64,000 nucleotides of DNA, from assembly GCA_031292355.1 (NCBI GenBank), contig JARLHI010000055.1, positions 423,288 to 487,287 of the forward strand, in the 5' to 3' direction. The notes beneath the pieces were generated by a model. That model was given only the letters and a program-made list of their open reading frames with translations, was not told the origin of the DNA and did not search any database. Shown here one piece after another: positions 15,261 to 23,957 of this stretch (position 1 is the first letter of the stretch; each line of letters begins with the position of its first letter). Source of the DNA: Candidatus Obscuribacterales bacterium (lineage in GTDB: Bacteria > Cyanobacteriota > Vampirovibrionia > Obscuribacterales > Obscuribacteraceae). Position numbers and translations under genes: made by a program.

Positions 15261-18200
15261 TCAGCCCTCTAAAAATTTCAATACCTGCACCATCCACGAT
15301 TGACGCTTTTGAGGATTGGTGGCAGCCATCCACTTCTTGAAGGCATCTCCGTTCGATAAAGCTTCCTGAGGCACTGCCGCTAATTGCTCGGCTGGAATAC
15401 CGAGAGCTGCAACGTCAAATGGTCTAGGCGTTCCACATTCACCACAAAACTTCGCTGACTTCTCGAGATAAACGCCACAAGCTGGACACTTAGTAACTAC
15501 TGGCGGCAATATCACAACTGGCTCTGCTGCAACCTCTGCAGGCTGCGCACCACCGCACTCCCCACAAAAGCGCGAGCCTATCTCGAGAGCTGCGCCACAA
15601 TCTCGGCACTTACCAAAATGTACGGCTGGCGTTTCCGCAGGGACACTCGCAGATTGATTTGCGGGTTTCAATTCGTTGAACCCTAGCGAACCACGATCTA
15701 CCAAATCATTAATGCTTGAGCTCGAAAACGAAGAAGGCGCTTGACGGGTTGGGACTGCACGTCTAGGCGCCTGATCAGCCAACTCTAGCAAATCATCAAT
15801 GTCTGAAGCCGAATTCGAAGCTGTGGTTTGCTCCTGGCGCGACCGACTTGGGGGAGTAGCAGGCGCGGGCAAATTAGCGGGGATAGAATGAAACGTTTCA
15901 TCGAGCGCCGGAACGTCTTTCAACGTTTCGGGTACTGGAGCAAAGTAAGGTGGTGGTTCATTCGGCACTTTGCGATGCGAACCAGACAGTTCAGGATCAC
16001 TCGGTGAATTCAGCGCGGCGGGCTGGGTTTGCGTTTTATCTGGCAAGACGAGAGGCTGTTCCATGATTGTTTCGTCGACGTCGCCACCTTTTGTTTTACG
16101 GGGGCGACCAGCCTTGCCTTTTGGTTTTGGACCAGCAAGATAGCCGCTCTCAATCAACTCGTTTTCAACCGAGGCCGCTGGCGCAGAGGCTAAAGGTGGA
16201 TCATCGGGCAAATCATCAGATGTTAATTGTCTGGCCCTAGTCATCGGTTCTGCCACCGGTACTGGTGCCGGAGTCGGAGCTGGCGGAGGCTGCACCGCCG
16301 CCTCCGCGGGAATTGACGTTTCTGCTGGAGAGAGTGGTGGCGCGCCTGCCATCAAAGTAATGTCTAAAGGGTATGCAGCGGCTTGACTTTGTTGCTTGTA
16401 TAGAGCCGCTCGAGCTGCCGCTTCTTGAAGCTCGCGCTGCTGCAATAATTCTTGCTCACGAATCGCCTGTTCTTGCATGTATTGTTGCTGCTGCTGCAAT
16501 GTCTGTAGTTGCGACTGCTGACGATGCAAAGCCTGCACGCGCAACGCTTCTTGCTCGGCATGTTCTCGTCTTCGATACTCTTCTTGCTCTTCTACATCGC
16601 GTGCATTTTGCTCTTGCAACGCCTTTTGTTGAGCAGCTTCCAGCTGAAGCTTCTGCTCTTTTTCCATTTGTTCTCGTTCTGCCGCCTCTCGCAACATCTG
16701 TTGCTGCCAGGCCAGTTGATGCGCCGCCTCTTCTGCAGCTGCTTGCTGTGCCGCTTGCTGTTCTGCCGCTTGCTGTGCTGCTGCTTGCTGAGCCGCTGCT
16801 TGTTGAGCTGCTGCCTGTTGTGCCGCTGCTTGCTGTGCCGCTGCCTGTTGTGCCGCTGCCTGTTGTGCCGCTGCCTGTTGAGCCGCTGCTTGTTGAGCTG
16901 CCACCTGCTGATTCGCAGCCGCAGTCTGGGCTGTGCGGGTAGCAGGCAACATCAAACGTGCATCGACTAAAAACGAACTGGGCTGACAAGCTAGTTTGCC
17001 GAAGGTAGCTGGAAATGAGAGATACAACAACTCTTTCGCCCGGGTCATTGCCACGTAAAACAAGCGTTTTTCCTCTTCGACATCGGCTTCATCCACCGAT
17101 GGAAATATTCCTTCTGCAAGTCCAGCCAGAAAAACTATCGGGAATTCACGCCCCTTAACTTCATGCACATTCAAAACTTGCACAGCCTGTTCACTGTCGG
17201 CACCAAGCAAAGTTTGTTGATTGGCATTGTAGCTTTTGACAAACTCACTAACGCTTTGAAATTTGCGCGCCTCTTCTTCAAGCACTGCAAGTTTTCTCAT
17301 CGGTTCGTAATTGACTCCAGGAGCCACTTTGATCTGCCGATAGTATTCACTCAATCTTTGTGTTCGTTTCAACAACGAAATTGTCTCTGCCGGAGGCAGT
17401 TTCTCTTGATGCATGGTGCGAATAATGCGCACCAGCTGTTCAAGTTCGCGGCAAGAAGGATCCTGCACAGCCTGCCAGTAAATTTCGATACCCTTTAAAT
17501 ACGACAAATTATTGCTTTCAGCAAAACTGGCTATGGTAGCTGAAAGCTTTGGATCGACTTCTTTGACTCGTAATTGACAGATTCGCTCGAAAGACTCGCG
17601 AGCTTTTGGACCATCGGGATCCATGACCAAATTTAAGAAAGCCATCACATCACCGCATTCGTCGGGGACGAGAGCAGACTGTGGATTAGTCGTCAAGCAA
17701 CGAATTGACCGCCTGGACAGCGACTCTTCAAGAAACATTGTGTATTTGTCATCGCGCAGCAACACTGCGATTTCGTGTGGCGCACGACCACTATCGATTA
17801 AAATCGATACTTCATCAGCAATCCATTCGCATTCAGTTTCTTCCGAATCTGCAGTTTGAGGGCCGATGATAGCTGTTGTGGGAGCCGCTCCCCAACCTGA
17901 CGTCATGTCTTTTTGAATACGACGCTTTGTCAAATGACTACGAAATTGTCTGGCATGATCAACAATCACAGGATGCGATCGCCAGTTTTTCTCAAGCACA
18001 TAACAACGCGCATTAGGCAAACGAATGGAAACTTCAGACATTAAACGCGGCAAGCTGCCTTTACTTTCAAAGATCGACTCGTCTTCATCACCAACTAAAA
18101 ACACATTGTCTTGAGGGAATGCCAGAAGCCTGGCAATGAGATCGCACGAAGCAGTTGCGTCCTGATACTCGTCGACGAGCACAAAATCGTATTGATATTG

Positions 18201-19802
18201 ATAGCGAATCCGTACATCTGGTTGATCTAGCAATATTTGGGCAACAAGACAAATCATATCGTCGCGATCGATACGATTAGCCTTTTGCAACTGTTCTTCA
18301 TAAGCTTGAAATACTTTTGACACCAATTCATCAACATTGGTTTTAGCCATCTCTTTAAGATGCTTTGGCGTAACCAGATTTGCCTTGTACAAGGAAACAA
18401 GAGTGGATAAAGTGAATTCATCCAGTTCCTCAGAAAGCTCGAGCATGGTCGGGTCCATGTCTTTTTTGAACTTTGCGATCAGGCGGCCCAATACCTTTTG
18501 TGGATTATTCTCAAGCTTCAATGGCGGCTTGCGTTTAATAGCACCCAAATTCTCTTTTAGAATCTTGAAGCCTAGGTCATGCCAGCAAAAAAGTTGAACC
18601 TTCTGCGCCGCTTGACGATCAGCATTCGTCTCCATCAATCCTTTAAGATGTCGAACTCCCTCGGGCGAATACGTAATGACCAGAATACGTTCGGGAGTGA
18701 CACCCTGAGCCAGAAGATAAGCAACTCGGTGGGCAATGCAACTGCTTTTACCTGTGCCCGCACTACCGTCTAAGGCGGCAGGACCAGCACCATGAGTAAT
18801 GGCAAGTCGTTGCGTGTCGTCATCGACAGGCAGCTCAGGAACCGACGTGGGCTGTGTACCTGACAACAATCTGCCACTCGATGATTTCTTGCGCCCTTGT
18901 GCCCAAACTTCTTCGACGGCATCGACACAGGCAGTCAGATTGCTCAAAATTTCGGCTGTGGTAAATCGAACGATCTTCCAGCCATCGCTGAGGAGCTGCA
19001 AATTACGTCTGACATCAGCCGATGATGGTTTATTTAAATCAAGAGATGCGAAAACATCAACCTCAATATCGAGTTTTCTTTCTCTGTCGAATAAAGCGAA
19101 ATCCAGCTGATAGTCACCCAATACGTGCTGTGGAATGACTTCGAGACCGCGCTCTTTCATTGCCCTATATAGGTAATACTCGGGCTTCAGCATTGGTGGT
19201 AACGATTCATCACGCAGCATCTGGTAATGCTGCGGATCGATCATCGTGGCATCCATCGACCAGAGCAACTTTTCCCAGGTGATTTTGCGGCCGGCAAATT
19301 CTAGGTCGTCACAACCGGCACCATATGTAATGAATTCCTCATAACTCAAAGGGCTCGTCACGAGCAGGGGCTTATTAAAAAGCGCTCGGGGATAAAAAAT
19401 ATGATGAAAGAGATACCACAGATGATGCGCGGACTCAGGCGCTTCCAAGTCCTTTACGAAGACAACTTCATTACCGGCAAGGTCCAGTTCAAGCTTACTT
19501 GCTACAGGTCTACCGAAGGTGGCGTTACCAACGGCTGTGCGCCACAGATAGTCAGCCTGCTTATAAATAGCCTCGCCAGTGATGATCAGCGGCGTGACAT
19601 TGCGTGATTTCAAATTGATATTGGCTGCTTCTAAAACGGCTTCTTGTTCTTCGGAAAAATCCGTGACAAAAAGACCTCTTACCGAAGAGTGGTAGAGACC
19701 GACGTTGTCGATGAACCAATGAATGGCATCGCGCAGGTCGTCAGATTTAGACGGCATCGAGTTTGCTGAAATTGACGTGAGTGACTTGTGTCCTTTTACC
19801 AC
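15261..19802 (-). CDS. DUF559-like nuclease / UvrD-type helicase / zinc-ribbon fusion
   Basis: A 1513-residue multidomain protein. Residues about 20-190 are unrecognised. Residues about 205-280 resemble DUF559/Vsr-type restriction-like nucleases: PEYYLYRAMKERG, then QHVLGDYQLDFAL (D234), then KLDIEVD (E247, D249). The family Lys is replaced by Asp. A complete SF1A helicase follows: motif I GSAGTGKS (346-353), motif II DEYQD (544-548), GDEDES (571-576), NWRSH (606-610), VHEVKGREFP (879-888), and VAMTRAKELL (917-926). After about 960 come AQQAA pentapeptide repeats and a Gln/Glu-rich coiled coil. A disordered Pro/Ala linker carries an AT-hook-like KGKAGRPRK. Two zinc ribbons near the C-terminus read CRDCG...FCGECG and CPACG...FCGECG. 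The start is GTG at 19802, with an alternative ATG at 19757. It stands alone. DNA repair or defence is plausible; neither is shown. Confidence 0.85.
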   Translation of the reverse strand: MVKGHKSLTSISANSMPSKSDDLRDAIHWFIDNVGLYHSSVRGLFVTDFSEEQEAVLEAANINLKSRNVTPLIITGEAIYKQADYLWRTAVGNATFGRPVASKLELDLAGNEVVFVKDLEAPESAHHLWYLFHHIFYPRALFNKPLLVTSPLSYEEFITYGAGCDDLEFAGRKITWEKLLWSMDATMIDPQHYQMLRDESLPPMLKPEYYLYRAMKERGLEVIPQHVLGDYQLDFALFDRERKLDIEVDVFASLDLNKPSSADVRRNLQLLSDGWKIVRFTTAEILSNLTACVDAVEEVWAQGRKKSSSGRLLSGTQPTSVPELPVDDDTQRLAITHGAGPAALDGSAGTGKSSCIAHRVAYLLAQGVTPERILVITYSPEGVRHLKGLMETNADRQAAQKVQLFCWHDLGFKILKENLGAIKRKPPLKLENNPQKVLGRLIAKFKKDMDPTMLELSEELDEFTLSTLVSLYKANLVTPKHLKEMAKTNVDELVSKVFQAYEEQLQKANRIDRDDMICLVAQILLDQPDVRIRYQYQYDFVLVDEYQDATASCDLIARLLAFPQDNVFLVGDEDESIFESKGSLPRLMSEVSIRLPNARCYVLEKNWRSHPVIVDHARQFRSHLTKRRIQKDMTSGWGAAPTTAIIGPQTADSEETECEWIADEVSILIDSGRAPHEIAVLLRDDKYTMFLEESLSRRSIRCLTTNPQSALVPDECGDVMAFLNLVMDPDGPKARESFERICQLRVKEVDPKLSATIASFAESNNLSYLKGIEIYWQAVQDPSCRELEQLVRIIRTMHQEKLPPAETISLLKRTQRLSEYYRQIKVAPGVNYEPMRKLAVLEEEARKFQSVSEFVKSYNANQQTLLGADSEQAVQVLNVHEVKGREFPIVFLAGLAEGIFPSVDEADVEEEKRLFYVAMTRAKELLYLSFPATFGKLACQPSSFLVDARLMLPATRTAQTAAANQQVAAQQAAAQQAAAQQAAAQQAAAQQAAAQQAAAQQAAAQQAAAQQAAEQQAAQQAAAEEAAHQLAWQQQMLREAAEREQMEKEQKLQLEAAQQKALQEQNARDVEEQEEYRRREHAEQEALRVQALHRQQSQLQTLQQQQQYMQEQAIREQELLQQRELQEAAARAALYKQQSQAAAYPLDITLMAGAPPLSPAETSIPAEAAVQPPPAPTPAPVPVAEPMTRARQLTSDDLPDDPPLASAPAASVENELIESGYLAGPKPKGKAGRPRKTKGGDVDETIMEQPLVLPDKTQTQPAALNSPSDPELSGSHRKVPNEPPPYFAPVPETLKDVPALDETFHSIPANLPAPATPPSRSRQEQTTASNSASDIDDLLELADQAPRRAVPTRQAPSSFSSSSINDLVDRGSLGFNELKPANQSASVPAETPAVHFGKCRDCGAALEIGSRFCGECGGAQPAEVAAEPVVILPPVVTKCPACGVYLEKSAKFCGECGTPRPFDVAALGIPAEQLAAVPQEALSNGDAFKKWMAATNPQKRQSWMVQVLKFLEG
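16735..16910 (-). repeat. Tandem 15-bp repeats encoding AQQAA
   Basis: About ten imperfect 15-base units (minus-strand sense roughly GCGGCACAACAGGCA with synonymous changes) encode consecutive Ala-Gln-Gln-Ala-Ala pentapeptides between the helicase domain and the coiled coil. The repeats also create long artefactual open frames on both strands. Confidence 0.9.
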
Positions 19803-20184
19803 TACCGAACTCTTTCTAATTCGTGAGAATGCCTGATATTATTGGACGGCTGGGCGCTTTACAACCCTGCAAATAGAATTCTACTTGAAAACTCTCAAAC
19901 TAGCTATTCGGAAAATACGATGGGCACTTGTTCGTCGAGTTCTTTATCGGTCACATTAATTATGAATGGCTAAATGCAAAGCCCGCCCCCACTGACAGCG
20001 TGAGTCTCTTAACGATTTTCGTCTTGACATATTTAATGCGTCGCGTGGAATAGTACAATAGCGTAGGTTTCTTTATCTTTAAGGTATGGAACTTTCAGGC
20101 CACGTTCGCGACAGATAACACAACTGAGTTAATCACTGAGTTTAGTTTGAGTTCGAACACCGAACTATAAGAGAGGACGTTTAA
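19803..20184. other. Divergent intergenic region with a possible promoter
   Basis: No gene seen. TTGACA at 20024-20029 and TACAAT at 20054-20059 are good hexamers, but the 24-base spacing is too long for a standard promoter. Upstream of the next start, TGAGTT occurs three times at 20125, 20137 and 20148 (12- and 11-base steps). That could be a binding site or a short repeat. Any promoter for the small secreted protein should lie here. Confidence 0.4.
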
Positions 20185-20448
20185 ATGAGACAAGCACTTT
20201 TAGTACTTGCAGCTCTATCGATGGCTACACCAGCTTTCGCACAAGCTTGCGGAGACGAAGGTCGTTATTTCCACTTGAAGCCACCAGGCTGGTCGGTTCC
20301 TTCTGCCAGAAGACACGCTATCCACAAGATGGCTGAATCACTTCGTTGGTATAGAGAGCACTTAGGCAATACACCAATTTGCCCAACTGCCAATATCCAA
20401 GGCATTACAGTTACCAGCACAACCACCACTACAACGACCGCTAAGTAA
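20185..20448 (+). CDS. Small secreted protein, 87 residues
   Basis: A clear signal peptide, MRQALLVLAALSMATPAFAQA, is followed by a 65-residue mature protein. It has two cysteines (ACGDEG and PICPT) that could form one disulfide, a central basic helix RRHAIHKMAESLRWYREHLG, and a Thr-rich tail. No family recognised. GAGAGGA lies just upstream of the ATG. A strong terminator 86 bases past the stop lies inside the convergent gene, which suggests a separate, well-expressed transcript. Confidence 0.75.
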   Translation: MRQALLVLAALSMATPAFAQACGDEGRYFHLKPPGWSVPSARRHAIHKMAESLRWYREHLGNTPICPTANIQGITVTSTTTTTTTAK

Positions 20449-20476
20449 AACCGCCTGCCCTAACGGGCAACGAATT

Positions 20477-22135
20477 TTACTCTCGGTTTTTGCGTTCCCA
20501 TCTGGGGGCGTTAAATAGTGGGTTGTCCCAGGGCAGGCCTGTCACTTGTTGACAGGCCTGTTTTACGTTGGAGATGTTGTCTTTGTGGGCGACAAGCAAC
20601 TTCGGTTGCACCAAGAAGACCCACGGAAGCTGCTGGGCAAGATTTGCCTGAATCTCTTCATAGGCAGCCACGCGCTCAAGGGGGTCGGTGGTGCTGCGCC
20701 CCTTTTCAATCAAAGCGTCTATTTTCGGGTCAGAAAAGCCGCAAAAATTGAGAGCACCGCCTGTTCCCCAGACGAGAGCACAATCGGGATCTATGCCCGA
20801 GGACCGGCTCCAGAGAAAAACGTCGAAATCACCTTTTTTCAAATAATTTGAACGCAAGGTCGTGTATTCCAGAACTTGCACTTCCGTTGGAATCTTCATA
20901 TCGCCCAAGTTATCCGATACCACTTGAGCTACGTCTTGAAAATCTTTGACTGTCAAAATTCTAAATGACAGAGGTTCGTCCGAATGCGGTTGACACCACC
21001 CACGGTTAGTCAATTCGTAACCAGCTTCTTTTAAAACAGCGACGGCCTTTTGTCGATCGAAATTCCACTCCACGACCTTATCATTGTAAAAAGGGTTGCC
21101 TGGCGAAACATCCGACCTCGGCACGATTGCATAACCGGCAAACAAAACTCGCGCGAGTGCTGCTCTATCAATGGACATAGCAATCGACTGACGCACCAAC
21201 TTTTCGGAAAATGGCTTCTTATGGGCATTGAATCCAAGATAGACAGTGCGGCTGCCATTGAATTCATCGACTACGATTTTGTTCGCAGATTGAGGCAAAG
21301 CCCCTGTGAGACTTGCTCCTACCGTCCTATTTTTGGCCTCCGGCATCGAAAAAGTGGCATTGCAATTGAGAGGATCGACAGCAGCTACGTCCAGCTCACC
21401 GCGCCGCAAAGCAATACCTAAAAAGGTTTTGTCCGGCACGACCCTCCATACCAACTGCTTCATTTTTGGCTTATCGCCCCAATAAAAAGGATTCGGCTCA
21501 AAGACAAGTTCAAGACCAGATTCCCAGCGCTTTAAACGAAAGGGACCGCTAGCAACTGGCGTTCGGCTAAGCGTTTGAGTGCCATGATCTGGCTGATTCC
21601 ATATGGCAGCCGGCAAAACACGCAATTCAATCAAACGCGAAAGGAGCGGCGCGCTTACCCGAGACAGATGCAACACGATTGCACCCGATTTTTTATCGGA
21701 CTCGATTTTCTCAATGCAATCAAAATCAGTTTTAAAAGGCGAGGCCTTGGACGACGCCGCTTGAAAAGAGGAGAGAACATCATCGACTGTGATCAGCGAT
21801 CCGTCAGAAAAACACAGCTTGGGTCGCAGCTGAAATTTGTAAGTCTTCTGGTCCTTGGAAATCGAAAAAGTTTCAGCCAGCGCAGGCACAATTCGCATCG
21901 ACGGGTCGTATTTAACCAATCCCTCGTAAACAAGAGTTTGTCCAAAATAAGATCCTGAATCAAGTGACTTTAATGGATTGAAACTATTTGGCTCCCAAGA
22001 AATGCCAAATACTATTTGATCGTCGCTGCGTGATGTCTTAGTCCCCTGATGTAACGTCGAGGGCGCACGCGAGCAGCCGGCCAGAATTGTGACTGCCGAT
22101 ACAAGCGCAAACCTGCATAGGTACGTTAGTCGCAT
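20477..22135 (-). CDS. ABC-transporter peptide-binding lipoprotein (SBP family 5)
   Basis: A solute-binding protein of the DppA/OppA type. The N-terminus MRLTYLCRFALVSAVTILAGC is a lipoprotein signal with lipobox ILAGC. The mature part begins with a Ser/Thr-rich linker. Family signatures include LVYEGLVKYDPSMRIVPALAETFSIS, TYKFQLRPKLCFSDGSLITVDDV, SGPFRLKRWESGLELVFEPNPFYWG and RQSIAMSIDRAAL. At 552 residues it is full-length. No permease or ATPase gene is adjacent, so it is either an orphan or serves a transporter encoded elsewhere. The ligand is probably a di- or oligopeptide, but family members also bind nickel, haem and sugars. Confidence 0.9.
   Translation of the reverse strand: MRLTYLCRFALVSAVTILAGCSRAPSTLHQGTKTSRSDDQIVFGISWEPNSFNPLKSLDSGSYFGQTLVYEGLVKYDPSMRIVPALAETFSISKDQKTYKFQLRPKLCFSDGSLITVDDVLSSFQAASSKASPFKTDFDCIEKIESDKKSGAIVLHLSRVSAPLLSRLIELRVLPAAIWNQPDHGTQTLSRTPVASGPFRLKRWESGLELVFEPNPFYWGDKPKMKQLVWRVVPDKTFLGIALRRGELDVAAVDPLNCNATFSMPEAKNRTVGASLTGALPQSANKIVVDEFNGSRTVYLGFNAHKKPFSEKLVRQSIAMSIDRAALARVLFAGYAIVPRSDVSPGNPFYNDKVVEWNFDRQKAVAVLKEAGYELTNRGWCQPHSDEPLSFRILTVKDFQDVAQVVSDNLGDMKIPTEVQVLEYTTLRSNYLKKGDFDVFLWSRSSGIDPDCALVWGTGGALNFCGFSDPKIDALIEKGRSTTDPLERVAAYEEIQANLAQQLPWVFLVQPKLLVAHKDNISNVKQACQQVTGLPWDNPLFNAPRWERKNRE
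20534..20564 (+). terminator. Strong intrinsic terminator inside a convergent gene
   Basis: A perfect 11-bp stem (CAGGCCTGTCA at 20534-20544, complement at 20550-20560) with a 5-base loop is followed directly by TTTT on the plus strand. It lies within the last 90 bases of the opposite-strand binding-protein gene. It is correctly oriented to end the transcript of the small secreted protein. Confidence 0.75.
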
Positions 22136-22165
22136 GGGTTTCGCATGCCAACAGCCAGTAATCGC

Positions 22166-22627
22166 CTAGAAACCGTTTGCACCTTGTGAGACAAAATAGA
22201 TGCAAGCGAACATGACGAGCATCGCGCTGGTTACGCCCAGCCAGAATCCAGCGATGAGAATCTGCCAGACAATGAGGGCTTGTCTGGAAGTTAAGCTGAT
22301 GATGATGCCCAATCGGTTGACGATGTAGAAAACAACCGCGCCCACTGTCAAAAACAGGGGTAGTAACTTATAGGTTGGCGGCGCCGGCATTGATACGGCG
22401 AAAACCAGACTGACTATACAAATCAGAACCAAGGCAATACTGAGATAATCTGAGAAGCGTTGCTCCACATTTTCAGCAGCTGAAGCTTTGCGAATGTGAT
22501 GCATGGCGCGGAAGAAATTGGCAAAGCCTGCCCTTCTAGGGGTTCGCTCTGTTTCTTTGGCGGCACTCGAACTTGCAGCCACTTCAGCTGAAGATTCGTC
22601 CAAATTTGGACTTTCTGATTCCGACAC
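22166..22627 (-). CDS. Small predicted membrane protein
   Basis: The start is the GTG at 22627, because GGAGG stands six to seven bases before it; an upstream TTG at 22663 has no such site. The 153-residue protein has an acidic, Ser/Ala-rich N-terminal third. Three or so membrane segments follow: YLSIALVLICIVSLVFAVSM, LLPLFLTVGAVVFYIVN and ILIAGFWLGVTSAMLVMFA. The family is unknown. It lies just upstream of the peptide-binding lipoprotein gene on the same strand, 30 bases away, so the two may share a transcript. Confidence 0.65.
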   Translation of the reverse strand: MSESESPNLDESSAEVAASSSAAKETERTPRRAGFANFFRAMHHIRKASAAENVEQRFSDYLSIALVLICIVSLVFAVSMPAPPTYKLLPLFLTVGAVVFYIVNRLGIIISLTSRQALIVWQILIAGFWLGVTSAMLVMFACIYFVSQGANGF

Positions 22628-22707
22628 CTTAGATCCTCCGCTCAGTTCCTCTAATATTATCAAGCCATCGCTAGTTGCGTCGCAAATTACGTCAGGTAGA
22701 GTAATCC

Positions 22708-23721
22708 GTGTCTAAATCAAAATTACATCGTCCCACCAGAAACCAACCGAAAAATACTCTAAAAAGCGCACCCAAAGCGGTTTCACAAGCCAACGATCGG
22801 CAAGCGACCACTATTGACAACGCTAAATATCCACCCGTACTTATCGTCATCTTGCACTTCAAGAGTCTTGAAAACACTCGCAACTGTCTGCGCTCGGTCT
22901 TCAAGATGAACTACCCGAACTTTAATGTTCTGGTGATCGACAACGGCACAGGCAACGAAGACAGCAAGGGTCTAATTAAAGAATTCAACAAATTATTCTG
23001 GACGCCACTGACCGATAACGAGGGCTTTGCGGGCGGTTGCAATGCAGGAATATCGTTCGGCATACAAAACGGCTACAAATACATCTGGTTGCTGAATAAC
23101 GACACAACTGTAGAGAACTCTACTTTAAGCCAACTAGTGGAAGTGAGCGAACAACAAGATAAAGTTGGAGCGGCAAACGCAGCGATACTAAATACGGTGA
23201 CCAATGTAATCGAGCCCGGTCGGGGTATTATTGATTTTGCACGTGGCAAAACCAAGCTCAAAGCCAGTGATAATGCCGAATTTGTTGATTGCGATTGGTT
23301 GGCTGCTTCCAATTTACTGGTCAAGGCAGACGCGCTCAAGGAAGTGGGGGCGTTCGATGAACGATATTTTTTATACTTTGAAGATGTCGAATTATGCCAT
23401 CGTCTCAAGCTCGGCGGATGGAGATGCCTGCACGTGCCCAAGGCTCATATCACGCATATCGGCGGCGCTTCAACCGAAGGCGAATTAAAGCACTGGCGAT
23501 CATACTATTACACTCGCAATAGACTTTTATTCTTTCAAACATACGCGAATTTCAGTCAGCGCATGGCAGCCTTTGCAGCCATCTGGACGCACTTAATCAG
23601 GCATTGCGTTTCTTTGACAATGAAAGGCGGCGAAGGCTCGAGACAGTTGCAAGCAGAAATTGCCGGAGCACAAGACTTCATTGCCACTCGTTATGGCAAA
23701 TGGGAAAACTCGGAGATCTGA
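22708..23721 (+). CDS. Glycosyltransferase family 2
   Basis: Transfers a sugar from a nucleotide donor, probably to a cell-surface glycan. A basic 40-residue leader precedes the GT-A fold. The fold has VLIVILHFKSLENTRNCLRSV, VLVIDNGTGNEDS and NEGFAGGCNAGI. The metal-binding WLLNNDTTVE contains the DxD-like D. DCDWLAASNLLVKADALKEVGAFDERYFLYFEDVELCHRL matches the rhamnosyltransferase-like (WbbL) subgroup. The C-terminus has HWRSYYYTRNRLLF. Its 337 residues are complete. The start is GTG at 22708 with AGGTAGAG upstream. It is divergent from the membrane-protein gene; the acceptor is unknown. Confidence 0.9.
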   Translation: MSKSKLHRPTRNQPKNTLKSAPKAVSQANDRQATTIDNAKYPPVLIVILHFKSLENTRNCLRSVFKMNYPNFNVLVIDNGTGNEDSKGLIKEFNKLFWTPLTDNEGFAGGCNAGISFGIQNGYKYIWLLNNDTTVENSTLSQLVEVSEQQDKVGAANAAILNTVTNVIEPGRGIIDFARGKTKLKASDNAEFVDCDWLAASNLLVKADALKEVGAFDERYFLYFEDVELCHRLKLGGWRCLHVPKAHITHIGGASTEGELKHWRSYYYTRNRLLFFQTYANFSQRMAAFAAIWTHLIRHCVSLTMKGGEGSRQLQAEIAGAQDFIATRYGKWENSEI

Positions 23722-23957
23722 TCGCGACACTTAAAAACGACAATGTCAGAGACCGAATGGTTCTTTTGTGCAAATTTCAGTTTTAATCTGAATTCAACAA
23801 ATTCGAGAGCTGATCAGCGCTTTCATACAACTGCACTCGTGTACAATCTCCCTTCTGTGCCAATTTAAAAGTGCTTTTTTCACGCAACCGTCTCTGCGTT
23901 GTTAGCCTGAAAGCGCCACGTTATCAGCTCGACAATGCAATTTCGGGAGCAAATTCC

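Noticed and set aside
16735..16910. Possible CRISPR array from regular repeats
   Set aside because: The repeats are contiguous 15-mers without spacers and lie in frame inside a coding sequence.
16373..16989. Ser/Gly/Thr-rich and Leu/Pro/Val-rich open frames over the helicase repeat region
   Set aside because: They arise from the 15-bp tandem repeats read in other frames; composition is artefactual.
20024..20059. TTGACA and TACAAT as a standard sigma-70 promoter
   Set aside because: The 24-base spacer is well outside the usual 16-19; kept only as a note in the intergenic entry.
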